From assembly GCA_030696775.1 (NCBI GenBank), contig JAUYRN010000027.1, forward strand, positions 248,001 through 312,000: a stretch of DNA of 64,000 nucleotides, written 5' to 3'. This stretch comes from Sulfuricurvum sp. (GTDB lineage: Bacteria; Campylobacterota; Campylobacteria; Campylobacterales; Sulfurimonadaceae). Both the position numbers and the translations under genes were made by a program. Shown one piece after another: positions 6,734-15,737 of the stretch (positions are counted from its first letter, which is position 1; each line of letters begins with the position of its first letter). The notes under the pieces were generated by a model. The model did no database searches, was not told the DNA's origin, and worked only from the letters and a program-made list of their open reading frames with translations.

Positions 6734-8923
6734 TTGGCAAAAGTAAAAAATAAAACCCCAACCACACAAAGTATCATTTCACTGATTTTTGCATCACGAG
6801 ATTTGAGTGTCGTTGTTTTTGTTATGACGATTTTGGCGATTATCATTATCCCGCTTCCCAGTGGAATGCTCGATTTTTTTCTCGCCATTGTCATTTCAAT
6901 ATCCGTTTTAATTTTACTTATTTCACTGTATATTCCCAAACCTACCGATCTTACCACTTTTCCTACTTTATTGCTAATTATCACTCTCTTTAGACTTTCT
7001 CTCAACATTGCTACTACTCGGATGATTTTGAGCAACGGCCACGAAGGACCCGAAGCTGTCAGTGACATCATCACCAGCTTTGGAAATTTTGTCGTTGGCG
7101 GAAATATGGTCATCGGGGTAATTGTCTTTACTATTTTGGTATTAATCAATTTCATGGTTATCACTAAAGGTTCAGGACGCGTTGCTGAAGTTGCAGCCCG
7201 TTTTACATTGGATGCAATGCCCGGAAAACAAATGGCGATTGATGCAGATTTAAACAGCGGTCTAATAGAAGAAGCTGAAGCAAAACAACGTCGTGCAGCC
7301 ATTTTACAAGATGCCAACTTCTACGGTGCGATGGACGGTTCGAGCAAGTTTATCAAAGGGGATGCGATTGCCGGGATCATCATCACTTTTATCAATATCA
7401 TCGGCGGCTTTTTAATCGGAGTCTTTCAATTTGATCTCGACGTTTCTACCAGTGCCCAAACCTATACTATCCTTACAATTGGAGACGGTCTAGTCTCTCA
7501 GATTCCAGCACTTATCATCTCTACCGCAACTGGTATTATGATTACCCGTGGCTCTAATGACGATCAAAGCAACTTTGCTGAGGGCAGTATCAAGCAACTG
7601 ATGGGTAACGCAAAAGTGATGATTATTGTCGGAGTAATCATGATGATGTTTGCTCTTACCCCGGGCTTGCCAACACTTTCAATGGGATTTGTTGGTTTGA
7701 TCTTCCTAGGACTCGGCTATGCACTTTACAAATATGAAAAAGGTGATCTTGTCCTTACTTCCGCCCCTGCCACTACAAAAAGCGGTTCGGCAGCTTCAGG
7801 TGATGCAACTTCCAGTGATAGTACATCCTCAACCACTCCACGCCGAAAGAGTAATGAAGAAATTGCTAAAGACGAAGAGGCAGCACTAGAAGATATTTTA
7901 AAAATTGAGATGCTCGAACTCACTCTTGGATATCAACTCATTCGTCTTGCTGATAACAATCAGGGTGGAGATTTACTCGAGCGTATCCGATCCATGCGCC
8001 GCAAAATTGCCTCAGATTTTGGCTTTTTAATGCCTCAAGTGCGTATTCGCGATAACCTTCACCTCAAACCAACGCAATATTCGATCCTTCTTAAAGGGGT
8101 GATGATCGGCGATGGTCTCATCCAACCTGATAAGTTTTTGGCCATGGACAGTGGTATGGCAATCGGTGAGATAGAAGGGGAAGCGACGAAAGAACCGGCA
8201 TTTGGTCTGGATGCATTTTGGATTGCCCCAGAGCTTAAAGAAGACGCTATTATCAACGGATATACCGTAGTTGATCCTTCAACGGTTATCTCTACCCATA
8301 TGAGCGAACTGGTCAAAAAATACGCGGAAGAGCTATTGACACGGCAAGAGACACAATCTCTTATTGATAAAATCAAAAATGATTATCCTGTCTTGATTGA
8401 TGATTTGCTCAAAGTCGCTAATATCGGTCTAATACAACGTGTATTCAGAGCATTATTGCACGAACGTATTCCCCTCAAAGATATGATAACTATCCTAGAA
8501 ACCATTGCAGATGTCAGCGAATACACCAAAAATGTAGATACCATCACTGAACACGTTCGTGCTAAACTTGCTCGAATCATCACCCAAATATACACCGGTC
8601 CTGATGGAATTATAAAATTACTCACATTTGAAACCATGAGCGAACAACGTCTTCTTGAAAAATCAAATGATCGAGACGGTACTCGCCAGCTTCAACTCAA
8701 TGTAGGTGAAATCAACGGTCTGATTCAAGCCAGCAGCGCGAAAGCCAGTGAACTTCTTCAACGTGGAATCTCTCCAATCATCATTATAGTTGACCCAAAA
8801 CTTCGTCGTCCCTTGGCAGAAATTTTTGAGCGTTTTAATCTCGACATCGTGGTTCTCTCTCATGCTGAGATTGACTCAAGTGCCAAATTCGAAGTACTAG
8901 GTTCCATCACTTTAGACAAATAG
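6734..8923 (+). CDS. flhA: Flagellar biosynthesis protein FlhA
   Basis: FlhA is the large inner-membrane part of the flagellar type III export gate; its cytoplasmic ring docks chaperone-substrate complexes. The 729-residue protein has about eight membrane helices in residues 20-335, the FHIPEP-family signature RFTLDAMPGKQMAIDADL near residue 155, and the C-terminal cytoplasmic domain from about residue 375. Between them is a Ser/Thr/Ala-rich linker (residues 342-372) that looks longer and less conserved than usual. The start is TTG at 6734, three bases after the Rrf2 stop; no nearby ATG gives the conserved N-terminus. In Campylobacter FlhA is also needed to activate sigma-54 flagellar genes. 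Confidence 0.96.
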   Translation: MAKVKNKTPTTQSIISLIFASRDLSVVVFVMTILAIIIIPLPSGMLDFFLAIVISISVLILLISLYIPKPTDLTTFPTLLLIITLFRLSLNIATTRMILSNGHEGPEAVSDIITSFGNFVVGGNMVIGVIVFTILVLINFMVITKGSGRVAEVAARFTLDAMPGKQMAIDADLNSGLIEEAEAKQRRAAILQDANFYGAMDGSSKFIKGDAIAGIIITFINIIGGFLIGVFQFDLDVSTSAQTYTILTIGDGLVSQIPALIISTATGIMITRGSNDDQSNFAEGSIKQLMGNAKVMIIVGVIMMMFALTPGLPTLSMGFVGLIFLGLGYALYKYEKGDLVLTSAPATTKSGSAASGDATSSDSTSSTTPRRKSNEEIAKDEEAALEDILKIEMLELTLGYQLIRLADNNQGGDLLERIRSMRRKIASDFGFLMPQVRIRDNLHLKPTQYSILLKGVMIGDGLIQPDKFLAMDSGMAIGEIEGEATKEPAFGLDAFWIAPELKEDAIINGYTVVDPSTVISTHMSELVKKYAEELLTRQETQSLIDKIKNDYPVLIDDLLKVANIGLIQRVFRALLHERIPLKDMITILETIADVSEYTKNVDTITEHVRAKLARIITQIYTGPDGIIKLLTFETMSEQRLLEKSNDRDGTRQLQLNVGEINGLIQASSAKASELLQRGISPIIIIVDPKLRRPLAEIFERFNLDIVVLSHAEIDSSAKFEVLGSITLDK

Positions 8924-8930
8924 GATATAT

Positions 8931-10007
8931 ATGAATACAACATTTTACCACCTCTCCCACATCGATCTCGATGGTTACAGTTGCCAGCTGGTTATGGCTC
9001 AAACCTCTAACACTATGATTAGCTATAATGCCAACTATGGCGCAGAAGTAATGGACCGTCTTGAAGAGATTCTCGATACTCTCAAAAAAACAAAACAAGA
9101 AGCAACTATTCTCATCAGCGATCTCAATCTCACTCCCGATGAGGCGAAATGGCTTCATTATGAGGTAAAAAAACTCAATGAGAATGGTTGGAACATCACG
9201 ATTACCCTTCTTGATCACCATGGAAGCGGAAAAGATACAGCATCACAATACGAGTGGTACACTCTCGACACTGAACGTTGTGCAACAAAAATTGTCTATG
9301 AATATGCCATTGAAAACTACGGATTAAAATCTGGCGGATGGCTTGAAGCATTTGTAAAAGTGGTCAATGCCGTCGATTTATGGAAGCAAGAAGAAGTAGA
9401 AGATTTTGAATACGGCAAAGTATGTATGCGTCTCATCAGCGATGCGCGTGAACTTAGCCGTGTCATGTTTGCGAACGAAGATCGCGCCTACAAGCTTGCT
9501 CTTTTAGAAGAAGCGGCTCTCATGCGTTTTCATGAAAATGCCAATATTGCTCTCGATGAGGCACTGCACAAAATGAAAAAAGAATTTTTTAAAGTAGAAG
9601 AAGACAATACTCTCGATAATCTTTCCACCAAACACATTGTAGGACTACTAGGGACGAAACGCTCAACCATGACCGTTTATTACAAAGGCTGGCGCGGGTT
9701 CTTGAGCTACGGATTAGGAAATACCTCGATTATCGGTAATGGCTTTTTAACCGCAAATCAAGATTTTGATTTTATCGTTGATGTAAGTACGCGAGGGACC
9801 ATGAGTCTTCGCGGTCATGATAAAGTTGACGTTGCAATGATGGCAGGTGAGTGGGCAGGCGGAGGCGGACATCCTAACGCTGCAGGAGGACGTATAAATG
9901 GGTTTAAAGAGCAATTTCGCTACGATAAAGTTAAACGTCAAATCGAAGATCTTCTCGCCAATAAAGAGGCAGTACACGGAAAGCTTCCTCATAAGATAGA
10001 GGAATAA
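8931..10007 (+). CDS. DHH/DHHA1 phosphoesterase, NrnB/RecJ-like
   Basis: A 358-residue cytoplasmic phosphoesterase. It has the N-terminal motif HLSHIDLDGYSCQ (motif I of the DHH family), LLISDLNL, the LLDHHGSG motif near residue 98 that gives the family its name, and the C-terminal DHHA1 motif GGGHPNAAGGRI near residue 308. Relatives are oligoribonucleases (NrnA/NrnB), cyclic-dinucleotide phosphodiesterases and RecJ exonucleases; the overall look is closest to oligoribonuclease NrnB. AGGA lies just before the ATG and the gene follows flhA by seven bases. In this chromosome, rich in c-di-GMP enzymes, a role in degrading pGpG or nano-RNA is an attractive inference, not shown. Confidence 0.82.
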   Translation: MNTTFYHLSHIDLDGYSCQLVMAQTSNTMISYNANYGAEVMDRLEEILDTLKKTKQEATILISDLNLTPDEAKWLHYEVKKLNENGWNITITLLDHHGSGKDTASQYEWYTLDTERCATKIVYEYAIENYGLKSGGWLEAFVKVVNAVDLWKQEEVEDFEYGKVCMRLISDARELSRVMFANEDRAYKLALLEEAALMRFHENANIALDEALHKMKKEFFKVEEDNTLDNLSTKHIVGLLGTKRSTMTVYYKGWRGFLSYGLGNTSIIGNGFLTANQDFDFIVDVSTRGTMSLRGHDKVDVAMMAGEWAGGGGHPNAAGGRINGFKEQFRYDKVKRQIEDLLANKEAVHGKLPHKIEE

Positions 10008-10017
10008 ACTTTATACA

Positions 10018-11850
10018 ATGATTCAAATTAACAACCTTACCAAAAGCTATGGCACTCGGATTCTTTTTGAGAATCTAAACCTCAAGCTCTCACAGGGGCA
10101 AAAAATCGGTTTTGTCGGGCGCAACGGCTCCGGGAAATCGACTCTCTTTAAAATCATTTTAGGCGAAGAATCGTACGATGACGGTGAGGTACTGATTCCT
10201 AAAAATTACCGCATCGGAACATTGCGACAACATCTACATTTTACCCACAAAACCGTTCGTGAAGAGTGTGCCTCTGTCTTGATGGGAGATGCCCAACATG
10301 ATGTTTATAAGGTTGAAAAAATTCTTTTTGGTCTAGGATTTACTCAAGAAGATTTGGATAAAGATCCTCTCAGCTTTTCAGGCGGTTACCAAATACGGAT
10401 GAACCTCGTCAAACTTCTCGTCACTGAGCCCAATTTACTACTTCTCGATGAACCTACCAATTACCTCGACATCGTCTCACTTCGCTGGCTTGCTTCGTTT
10501 ATTCGTGCATTTGAGGGAGAAGTGATCCTCATTACGCATGATCGTGATTTTATGGATTCTGTTTCGACACATACCATGGGATTACGCCGCCGTAATGTAT
10601 CGATCATCAAAGGCGGAAGTGCCAAATATTATGAAATGATGGCTCAAGAAGATGAGTTGTATGTCAAAACAAAAATTAATCATGATAAAAAACGGGAAGA
10701 GCTTATCGATTTTGTCGCTCGAAACAAAGCCCGTGCATCTACTGCTGTCATGGCACAGTCCAAAGCCAAAGAGCTGGAAAAAATGGGGATTATGGAATCC
10801 TTGGAGGGCGAAAAAGATTTATCCTTCTCTTTTTCGTATCGCCCTACTCCCGCTAAAGTCATTATGGAAGTCAAAAATTTATCGTTTGGCTACACAGCAG
10901 ATGAATTACTTTTTAAAAATCTTTCCTTTAATTTAGAAAAAAACAAATGCCTCGCTATTATCGGAAAAAATGGTAAGGGAAAATCAACGCTTCTCAATAC
11001 TATGGCGGGTGTTTTAAAACCTACGGGAGAGATACTATCTCATCCTTCTACCGCCATTGCCCACTTCGGTCAGACCAACATTGATCGGTTGGATAAAAAC
11101 AATACAATAGCTGATGAAATTCAAAGTGCGGATAACACCCTCCAAAATGTTAAAGTCCGATCCATTTGTGGAACAATGATGTTTAGCGGCGACGATGCCG
11201 ATAAAAAAATCAGTATCCTCTCCGGTGGTGAACGCTCCCGTGTTATGCTGGGTAAAATCATCGCAACTCCTGCCAATTTGCTCTTCTTGGACGAACCAAC
11301 CAATCACCTCGATATGCAATCCATTGACTCACTGTGTGATGCACTCAAACGATTCGACGGCTCCGTGGTCATCGTCACTCACTCTGAAATGCTGTTGCGT
11401 GAACTTGCAGACCAACTTATTATCTTCCGTGAAGGCGGAGCCGAGTTTTTTGATGGTAACTACGATCAATTTTTAGAAAAAATTGGATGGGATGAAGAAA
11501 TATCTGAGACACCAAAACCCGCCAAAGCGATCCAAAACAGTAATAAAAAAGAGCAAAAACAGCAACGTGCCGAACTTATTCAAGAACGGTCACGACTTTT
11601 AAATCCTCTTAAAAAAGAGATTGACACGTGCGAAAATACGATTATGAAGCTCGAAGATACGCTTAAAATATCGCATGAAAAACTGATCGAATATTCTAAT
11701 CAAGGTGATAGCGGCAAACTCCAAGAACTTTCGAAAAGTATTTCCGTGGATGAAAAAGAAATTGAAAACTTGTTTGAAAGATTGGAAATAGCCAGTAATG
11801 AATTCGACCGAATCACCAAAGAGACCGATGAAAAACTCCAAACCCTCTAA
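10018..11850 (+). CDS. ABC-F family ATPase (translation factor type)
   Basis: A 610-residue soluble protein with two ABC domains and no membrane segment. Walker A GRNGSGKST near residue 35 and GKNGKGKST near residue 321; signature LSFSGGYQIR near 120 and LSGGERSR near 401; Walker B LLLLDEPTNYLD and LLFLDEPTNHLD. After the second domain comes a charged coiled-coil tail (residues 505-610). ABC-F proteins such as EttA, Uup and YheS act at the ribosomal E site to rescue or regulate translation. The tail suggests the Uup/YheS side. The gene lies in a run with DHH phosphoesterase and rRNA pseudouridine synthases, which fits an RNA/translation role. Confidence 0.92.
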   Translation: MIQINNLTKSYGTRILFENLNLKLSQGQKIGFVGRNGSGKSTLFKIILGEESYDDGEVLIPKNYRIGTLRQHLHFTHKTVREECASVLMGDAQHDVYKVEKILFGLGFTQEDLDKDPLSFSGGYQIRMNLVKLLVTEPNLLLLDEPTNYLDIVSLRWLASFIRAFEGEVILITHDRDFMDSVSTHTMGLRRRNVSIIKGGSAKYYEMMAQEDELYVKTKINHDKKREELIDFVARNKARASTAVMAQSKAKELEKMGIMESLEGEKDLSFSFSYRPTPAKVIMEVKNLSFGYTADELLFKNLSFNLEKNKCLAIIGKNGKGKSTLLNTMAGVLKPTGEILSHPSTAIAHFGQTNIDRLDKNNTIADEIQSADNTLQNVKVRSICGTMMFSGDDADKKISILSGGERSRVMLGKIIATPANLLFLDEPTNHLDMQSIDSLCDALKRFDGSVVIVTHSEMLLRELADQLIIFREGGAEFFDGNYDQFLEKIGWDEEISETPKPAKAIQNSNKKEQKQQRAELIQERSRLLNPLKKEIDTCENTIMKLEDTLKISHEKLIEYSNQGDSGKLQELSKSISVDEKEIENLFERLEIASNEFDRITKETDEKLQTL

Positions 11851-12541
11851 ACAACGACTCGATCAACTTCTTACCAGTCTGGGATACGCAAGCCGCAGTG
11901 AGTCCAAAAAACTCATTGCCGCAGGTCTTGTTACCGTGGCAGGAGAAATCATAAAAAAAATCGATTTCAAAGCATTTCATCACGATGTAACATTTCAAGG
12001 TGAACCGCTCGATACACGTGAAGAGATGCTTATTATGATGAACAAACCGCTGGATTTTGTCTGTTCCCATGATGACGACGAAGGAAAACTCGTTTATTCT
12101 CTGCTTCCCTCAAGATGGCAGAAACGTGATCCTAAAATTTCCACCATCGGGCGTCTGGATAAAGAGACGAGCGGATTGCTTCTGCTTACGGATGACGGGC
12201 AACTCCTCCATCGTCTTACGTCGCCTAAATATCATGTCCCTAAACTCTACGAAGTAACACTGGATCGACCATTAAACGGTAATGAAACAGATATTTTTGC
12301 TTCAGGCACATTAATGCTAAACAGTGAAAAAACACCTTGCCTGCCTGCAAAATTAACAATCATTGATGATACACACGTGACATTAGAAATCACTGAGGGA
12401 CGATACCATCAAGTTCGACGAATGTTTGCGGCTGTGGGCAATCATGTCACAACACTGCATCGCTCTAAAATTGGGAATCTAACGCTTGGTGATTTAAAGC
12501 TTGGTGAATATCGGATGGTATCACAAGATGAACTTTTATGA
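11828..12541 (+). CDS. S4-domain pseudouridine synthase, RsuA/RluB/RluF family
   Basis: About 237 residues: an S4 RNA-binding domain (RLDQLLTSLGYASRSESKKLIAAGLVTVAG, residues 9-40) followed by the catalytic domain with GRLDKETSGLLLLTDDG near residue 103, where the Asp is the catalytic residue, and the C-terminal EGRYHQVRRMFAAVG motif. It converts uridine to pseudouridine in rRNA; which of RsuA, RluB, RluE or RluF it corresponds to cannot be decided. I chose ATG 11828, inside the ABC-F gene (23-base overlap), because it starts right before the S4 domain; an upstream in-frame ATG at 11798 is less likely. Confidence 0.92.
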   Translation: MKNSKPSKQRLDQLLTSLGYASRSESKKLIAAGLVTVAGEIIKKIDFKAFHHDVTFQGEPLDTREEMLIMMNKPLDFVCSHDDDEGKLVYSLLPSRWQKRDPKISTIGRLDKETSGLLLLTDDGQLLHRLTSPKYHVPKLYEVTLDRPLNGNETDIFASGTLMLNSEKTPCLPAKLTIIDDTHVTLEITEGRYHQVRRMFAAVGNHVTTLHRSKIGNLTLGDLKLGEYRMVSQDELL

Positions 12542-13206
12542 TTAAAATCCTCTTTGAAAACGACGATTTTTTGATTACCCTAAAAAATGCAGGAGTTAAT
12601 TTTCACTCCGAGGAAGAAGCCGGTTTTGTTGTCCAAGTAAGCCAACAAGCAAATATTCCACTATTGCCTGTCCATCGCCTCGATAAAATGACATCTGGAC
12701 TCGTTATCTTTGCTAAAAGTTCTGAAGTCGCCGCACAGTTTGGAAAAATGTTCGAGAACCGCGAGATAGAGAAATACTACATTGCAATCAGTATGCGGAA
12801 ACCAAAGAAAAAAATGGGTTGGGTTAAAGCAGATATGGGAAGCGCTCGACGCGGTGATTACAAGCTTCTGCCGACAATGAACAATCCAGCCATCACTCAG
12901 TTCATAAGCTGCGCTTTGCGAACCCATGAACGATTTTTCCTCATCAAACCCCATACAGGAAAAACCCATCAAATCCGTGTTGCTCTTAAAAGTCTCGGTT
13001 CTCCCATCGCAGGTGATGAGCGCTACGCACAAGCTGATGAGGCACGTAAAGAGGAGAGAGGATATCTGCACGCATTTGCATTACGCTTTTATCTAAATGA
13101 AGAATTATTTAGCTTTATTTCATCGCCCGATGAAGGAGAACGCTTTGTGAGTGAAGAGTGTAAAATACAGCTTAGCGTATGGAATCAACCGTGGAAGCAG
13201 TTTTGA
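12538..13206 (+). CDS. RluA-family pseudouridine synthase
   Basis: A 222-residue protein with HRLDKMTSGLVIFAKS near residue 43 (catalytic Asp) and the C-terminal TGKTHQIRVALKSLGSPIAGDERY motif. It lacks the S4 domain found in RluC/RluD and is therefore like the shorter RluA or TruC type, acting on rRNA or tRNA uridines. It overlaps the RsuA-type gene by four bases (ATGA), so two synthases of different families are made from one coupled message. The substrate is unknown. Confidence 0.9.
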   Translation: MIKILFENDDFLITLKNAGVNFHSEEEAGFVVQVSQQANIPLLPVHRLDKMTSGLVIFAKSSEVAAQFGKMFENREIEKYYIAISMRKPKKKMGWVKADMGSARRGDYKLLPTMNNPAITQFISCALRTHERFFLIKPHTGKTHQIRVALKSLGSPIAGDERYAQADEARKEERGYLHAFALRFYLNEELFSFISSPDEGERFVSEECKIQLSVWNQPWKQF

Positions 13207-14135
13207 AATCTTTTACCGTTGAGCCCCTTATTGAAATTCTTGAGTGGGGACAAAATGTACTAAAAGAATTCGATGCACTCACGTTTGAAGTCCTCAATCC
13301 TGATACTGTAGACGGAATCTATGCAGGTGAAAGCATTACTATTGAAGGGAAAGACTATCTCTATCGCGGCTACAAAGCATGGAGTGATTTAGGGGAAATT
13401 CTTTTTTGCCGAATGTTAACACCAAAAGTACTTTCAGATCATACGGTACAAATCAGCTACAAAAAGCTCGATCTCAGCGACTCCTTTCATCACAGTGAGG
13501 CAAAAGAAGAAAAATACGGAACACAATCCAAATTTTCAGCCCTTCATAAAAATGAAGAACCCGCATTTCTCTCTCCTTATCTGCGTGCACTGAAAAGTGC
13601 CAAGGTCGGAGAAAAAAAACGAATTCTCAATCTGGGGATCAATACAGGTGATGAGTTTGATCTTATTCGTCAAATTCTGCCTCATGAAGAGTATCTCAAT
13701 CTCGAACTCGTTGGAATCGATCATTCCCAAACGGCTATTGCCCATGCACGAGAGAGATTTTCTGAGGGAAATGCATCATTTTATGTCCATGATATTAATG
13801 ATCTAGCTTCTCTGGAATTAGGAAAGTTTGACCTCATCATCAGTATCGGTACACTTCAAAGTCCCGGAATCGATTTCAAACTTCTATTCATGCAGCTCGT
13901 CCAAGAGTATTTAACACGAGAGGGAGCGATAATTTTAGGATTTCCAAACTGTCGTTGGATGGGAGGGGAGATGATCTACGGCGCCAAAGCTCCAAATTAT
14001 CCATATTCGGAGATGACATTACTCTACAAGGATGTCTATTATTGCAAAAAATATTTACAACAAAAGAAATTTAGAGTAACCCTGACAGGTAAAGATTATA
14101 TATTTTTAACAGGGACAAGTATTAGAAAGGATTAG
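13179..14135 (+). CDS. SAM-dependent methyltransferase (class I)
   Basis: A 318-residue protein. The C-terminal two thirds is a Rossmann methyltransferase: RILNLGINTGDEFDLI (motif I, residues about 148-163), ELVGIDHS (motif II), HDINDLASLELGKFDLIISIGTL (motifs III-IV). The first 120 residues (MESTVEAVLKSFTVEPLIEILEW...) form a separate region I do not recognise. It overlaps the RluA-type gene by 28 bases and ends the long flhA operon. RNA is a reasonable guess as substrate from context only. Confidence 0.8.
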   Translation: MESTVEAVLKSFTVEPLIEILEWGQNVLKEFDALTFEVLNPDTVDGIYAGESITIEGKDYLYRGYKAWSDLGEILFCRMLTPKVLSDHTVQISYKKLDLSDSFHHSEAKEEKYGTQSKFSALHKNEEPAFLSPYLRALKSAKVGEKKRILNLGINTGDEFDLIRQILPHEEYLNLELVGIDHSQTAIAHARERFSEGNASFYVHDINDLASLELGKFDLIISIGTLQSPGIDFKLLFMQLVQEYLTREGAIILGFPNCRWMGGEMIYGAKAPNYPYSEMTLLYKDVYYCKKYLQQKKFRVTLTGKDYIFLTGTSIRKD

Positions 14136-14139
14136 TATT

Positions 14140-14394
14140 TTATCTCAAATGATAAACGCCATCATCTTCAGTGACACAATAAATTTCGTATTGTGCCGTG
14201 TCGAGTTTTTCTTTTATAACCACTTCTTTTATTTCTAAAAAAAGAGCATGTTTTCGAATTTCTAAAACATCGTTTTTATTTCGGGTAAGAATTTTAACGA
14301 TCAAATCGCCTTTATACCCTGAATACGTATTAATGCTGTCAATCTGACAATCAAGAGCAAATCGAATAATCTGTTTTTGGATTTCTTGTACCAT
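14140..14394 (-). CDS. Small hypothetical protein
   Basis: An 84-residue soluble protein (MVQEIQKQIIRFALDCQIDSINTYSGYKGDLIVKILTR...), with alternating hydrophobic residues that suggest a small alpha-beta fold. No motif or family is recognised. It converges on the methyltransferase with a four-base gap and is divergent from the MFS gene. A Shine-Dalgarno sequence is weak (AAGAG about 12 bases before the ATG). It is kept because the space has no other gene and the composition is protein-like. Confidence 0.55.
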   Translation of the reverse strand: MVQEIQKQIIRFALDCQIDSINTYSGYKGDLIVKILTRNKNDVLEIRKHALFLEIKEVVIKEKLDTAQYEIYCVTEDDGVYHLR

Positions 14395-14472
14395 TGTTAT
14401 ATACCACTCTTATTATGTTTATAAATATTATCGTAAATTATAGCCTATTTCTTCATCTAAGTCAAAATAGAT

Positions 14473-14478
14473 TATAAT
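14473..14478 (+). promoter_or_regulatory. -10 box of the MFS-transglycosylase operon
   Basis: TATAAT lies 27 bases before the initiating ATG at 14505; the message would have a leader of about 20 bases containing the GGAG ribosome-binding site. Confidence 0.5.
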
Positions 14479-14504
14479 AAAATACTATATTTTTTGGAGC
14501 TTTA

Positions 14505-15737
14505 ATGCCAACTTCAACTTTTACAACTCTGCGCCAAGTATTGACACTCCCTGTTATTGTCATCGCCATGGGGTATTTCGTGGATATCTATGACCTAATT
14601 TTATTTGGTGTTGTCCGTGTAGCTAGTCTCACAGAACTTGGTCTTAATGCCGATGAAATTACTTCATGGGGATCAACTATCCTCAATATGCAAATGAGCG
14701 GAATGCTTATCGGCGGAATTTTATGGGGAATATTAGGAGATAAGAAAGGTCGTCTTTCGGTACTGTTTGCCTCTATCATCCTCTATTCAGTTGCTAATTT
14801 TCTCAATGCTTTTGTCACTAATGTCGAGCAATACGCATTTCTGCGCTTTATTGCGGGTATCGGCCTCGCTGGAGAATTGGGTGCAGGTGTTACACTCGTA
14901 GCAGAAATCCTTCCTAAACATCTTCGAGGGTATGGGGTCATGAGTATTGCAAGCTTTGGTGTCTTGGGTGTTGTTGCTGCAAATCTTGTTGCACAGCATT
15001 TTGATTGGCGCAACGCGTACATTTTTGGTGGCTTGCTTGGATTTTCACTTCTCATTTTACGACTAAGAGTACGAGAATCAGGGATGTTTGAGCACAATCT
15101 TAGTGAAAATATCAAACGTGGTGATTTCTTTTCTCTCTTTAAAAACCGAACTCTTTTAGGAAAATATCTGAAGACCATTGCGATTGGAATTCCGTTGTGG
15201 TTTGTCGTTGGTGTCTTGGTGATGTTTTCCCCTGAATTTGCTAAAGCGCTTCAAATTACAGGAGAAGTCAGTGCGGGTACGGCATTAATGTATTGCTATA
15301 TCGGTTTAGCCATCGGTGATTTCAGCAGCGGTTATCTCTCTCAAAAACTCAAAAGTCGTAAGAAAGCGTTTGCCCTTTTCTTAACCCTCTCTGCAGTGAG
15401 TGTTCTATGGTACTACACGCTTACGGGAGCTAGCCCTGATGCCTTTTATTGGAGTTGTTTTACTTTGGGTATATTTTGTGGCTACTGGGCGCTCTTTATC
15501 ACTATGGCAGCTGAACAATTCGGAACCAATATTCGGGCTACCGTGGCAACGACTGCCCCAAATTTCGTTCGCGGTGCCGTTGTACCGATTACCCTCTCAT
15601 TTATTGCTCTAAAAGAACATTATGGGATACTAAGTGCAGGGGCAATCGTGGGAGCGGTATGTTTTAGTTTAGGTGCACTAGCCCTCTATTATACCCATGA
15701 GACGTTTCATAAAGATTTGGATTACATCGAAGCATGA
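14505..15737 (+). CDS. MFS transporter, metabolite:H+ symporter type
   Basis: A 410-residue inner-membrane protein with about 12 hydrophobic helices. GYFVDIYDLILFGVV in helix 1 carries the D-x-x-D pattern of the aromatic-acid and metabolite:H+ symporter groups; GDKKGRLS after helix 2 is the MFS loop motif, and RFIAGIGLAGELGAGVTLVAEILP follows in helix 4-5. GGAG lies before the ATG. Its stop overlaps the start of a lytic transglycosylase by four bases. A carboxylate or sugar-acid substrate is likely by family; the neighbouring murein enzyme invites, but does not prove, a muropeptide-type substrate. Confidence 0.88.
   Translation: MPTSTFTTLRQVLTLPVIVIAMGYFVDIYDLILFGVVRVASLTELGLNADEITSWGSTILNMQMSGMLIGGILWGILGDKKGRLSVLFASIILYSVANFLNAFVTNVEQYAFLRFIAGIGLAGELGAGVTLVAEILPKHLRGYGVMSIASFGVLGVVAANLVAQHFDWRNAYIFGGLLGFSLLILRLRVRESGMFEHNLSENIKRGDFFSLFKNRTLLGKYLKTIAIGIPLWFVVGVLVMFSPEFAKALQITGEVSAGTALMYCYIGLAIGDFSSGYLSQKLKSRKKAFALFLTLSAVSVLWYYTLTGASPDAFYWSCFTLGIFCGYWALFITMAAEQFGTNIRATVATTAPNFVRGAVVPITLSFIALKEHYGILSAGAIVGAVCFSLGALALYYTHETFHKDLDYIEA

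Noticed and set aside
6310-7317. A 335-codon open frame on the minus strand antisense to the Rrf2 and flhA genes
   Set aside because: Basic, Ser/Arg/Lys-rich and low-complexity product lying wholly over well-conserved flhA and Rrf2 sequence; typical shadow of a strong coding frame.
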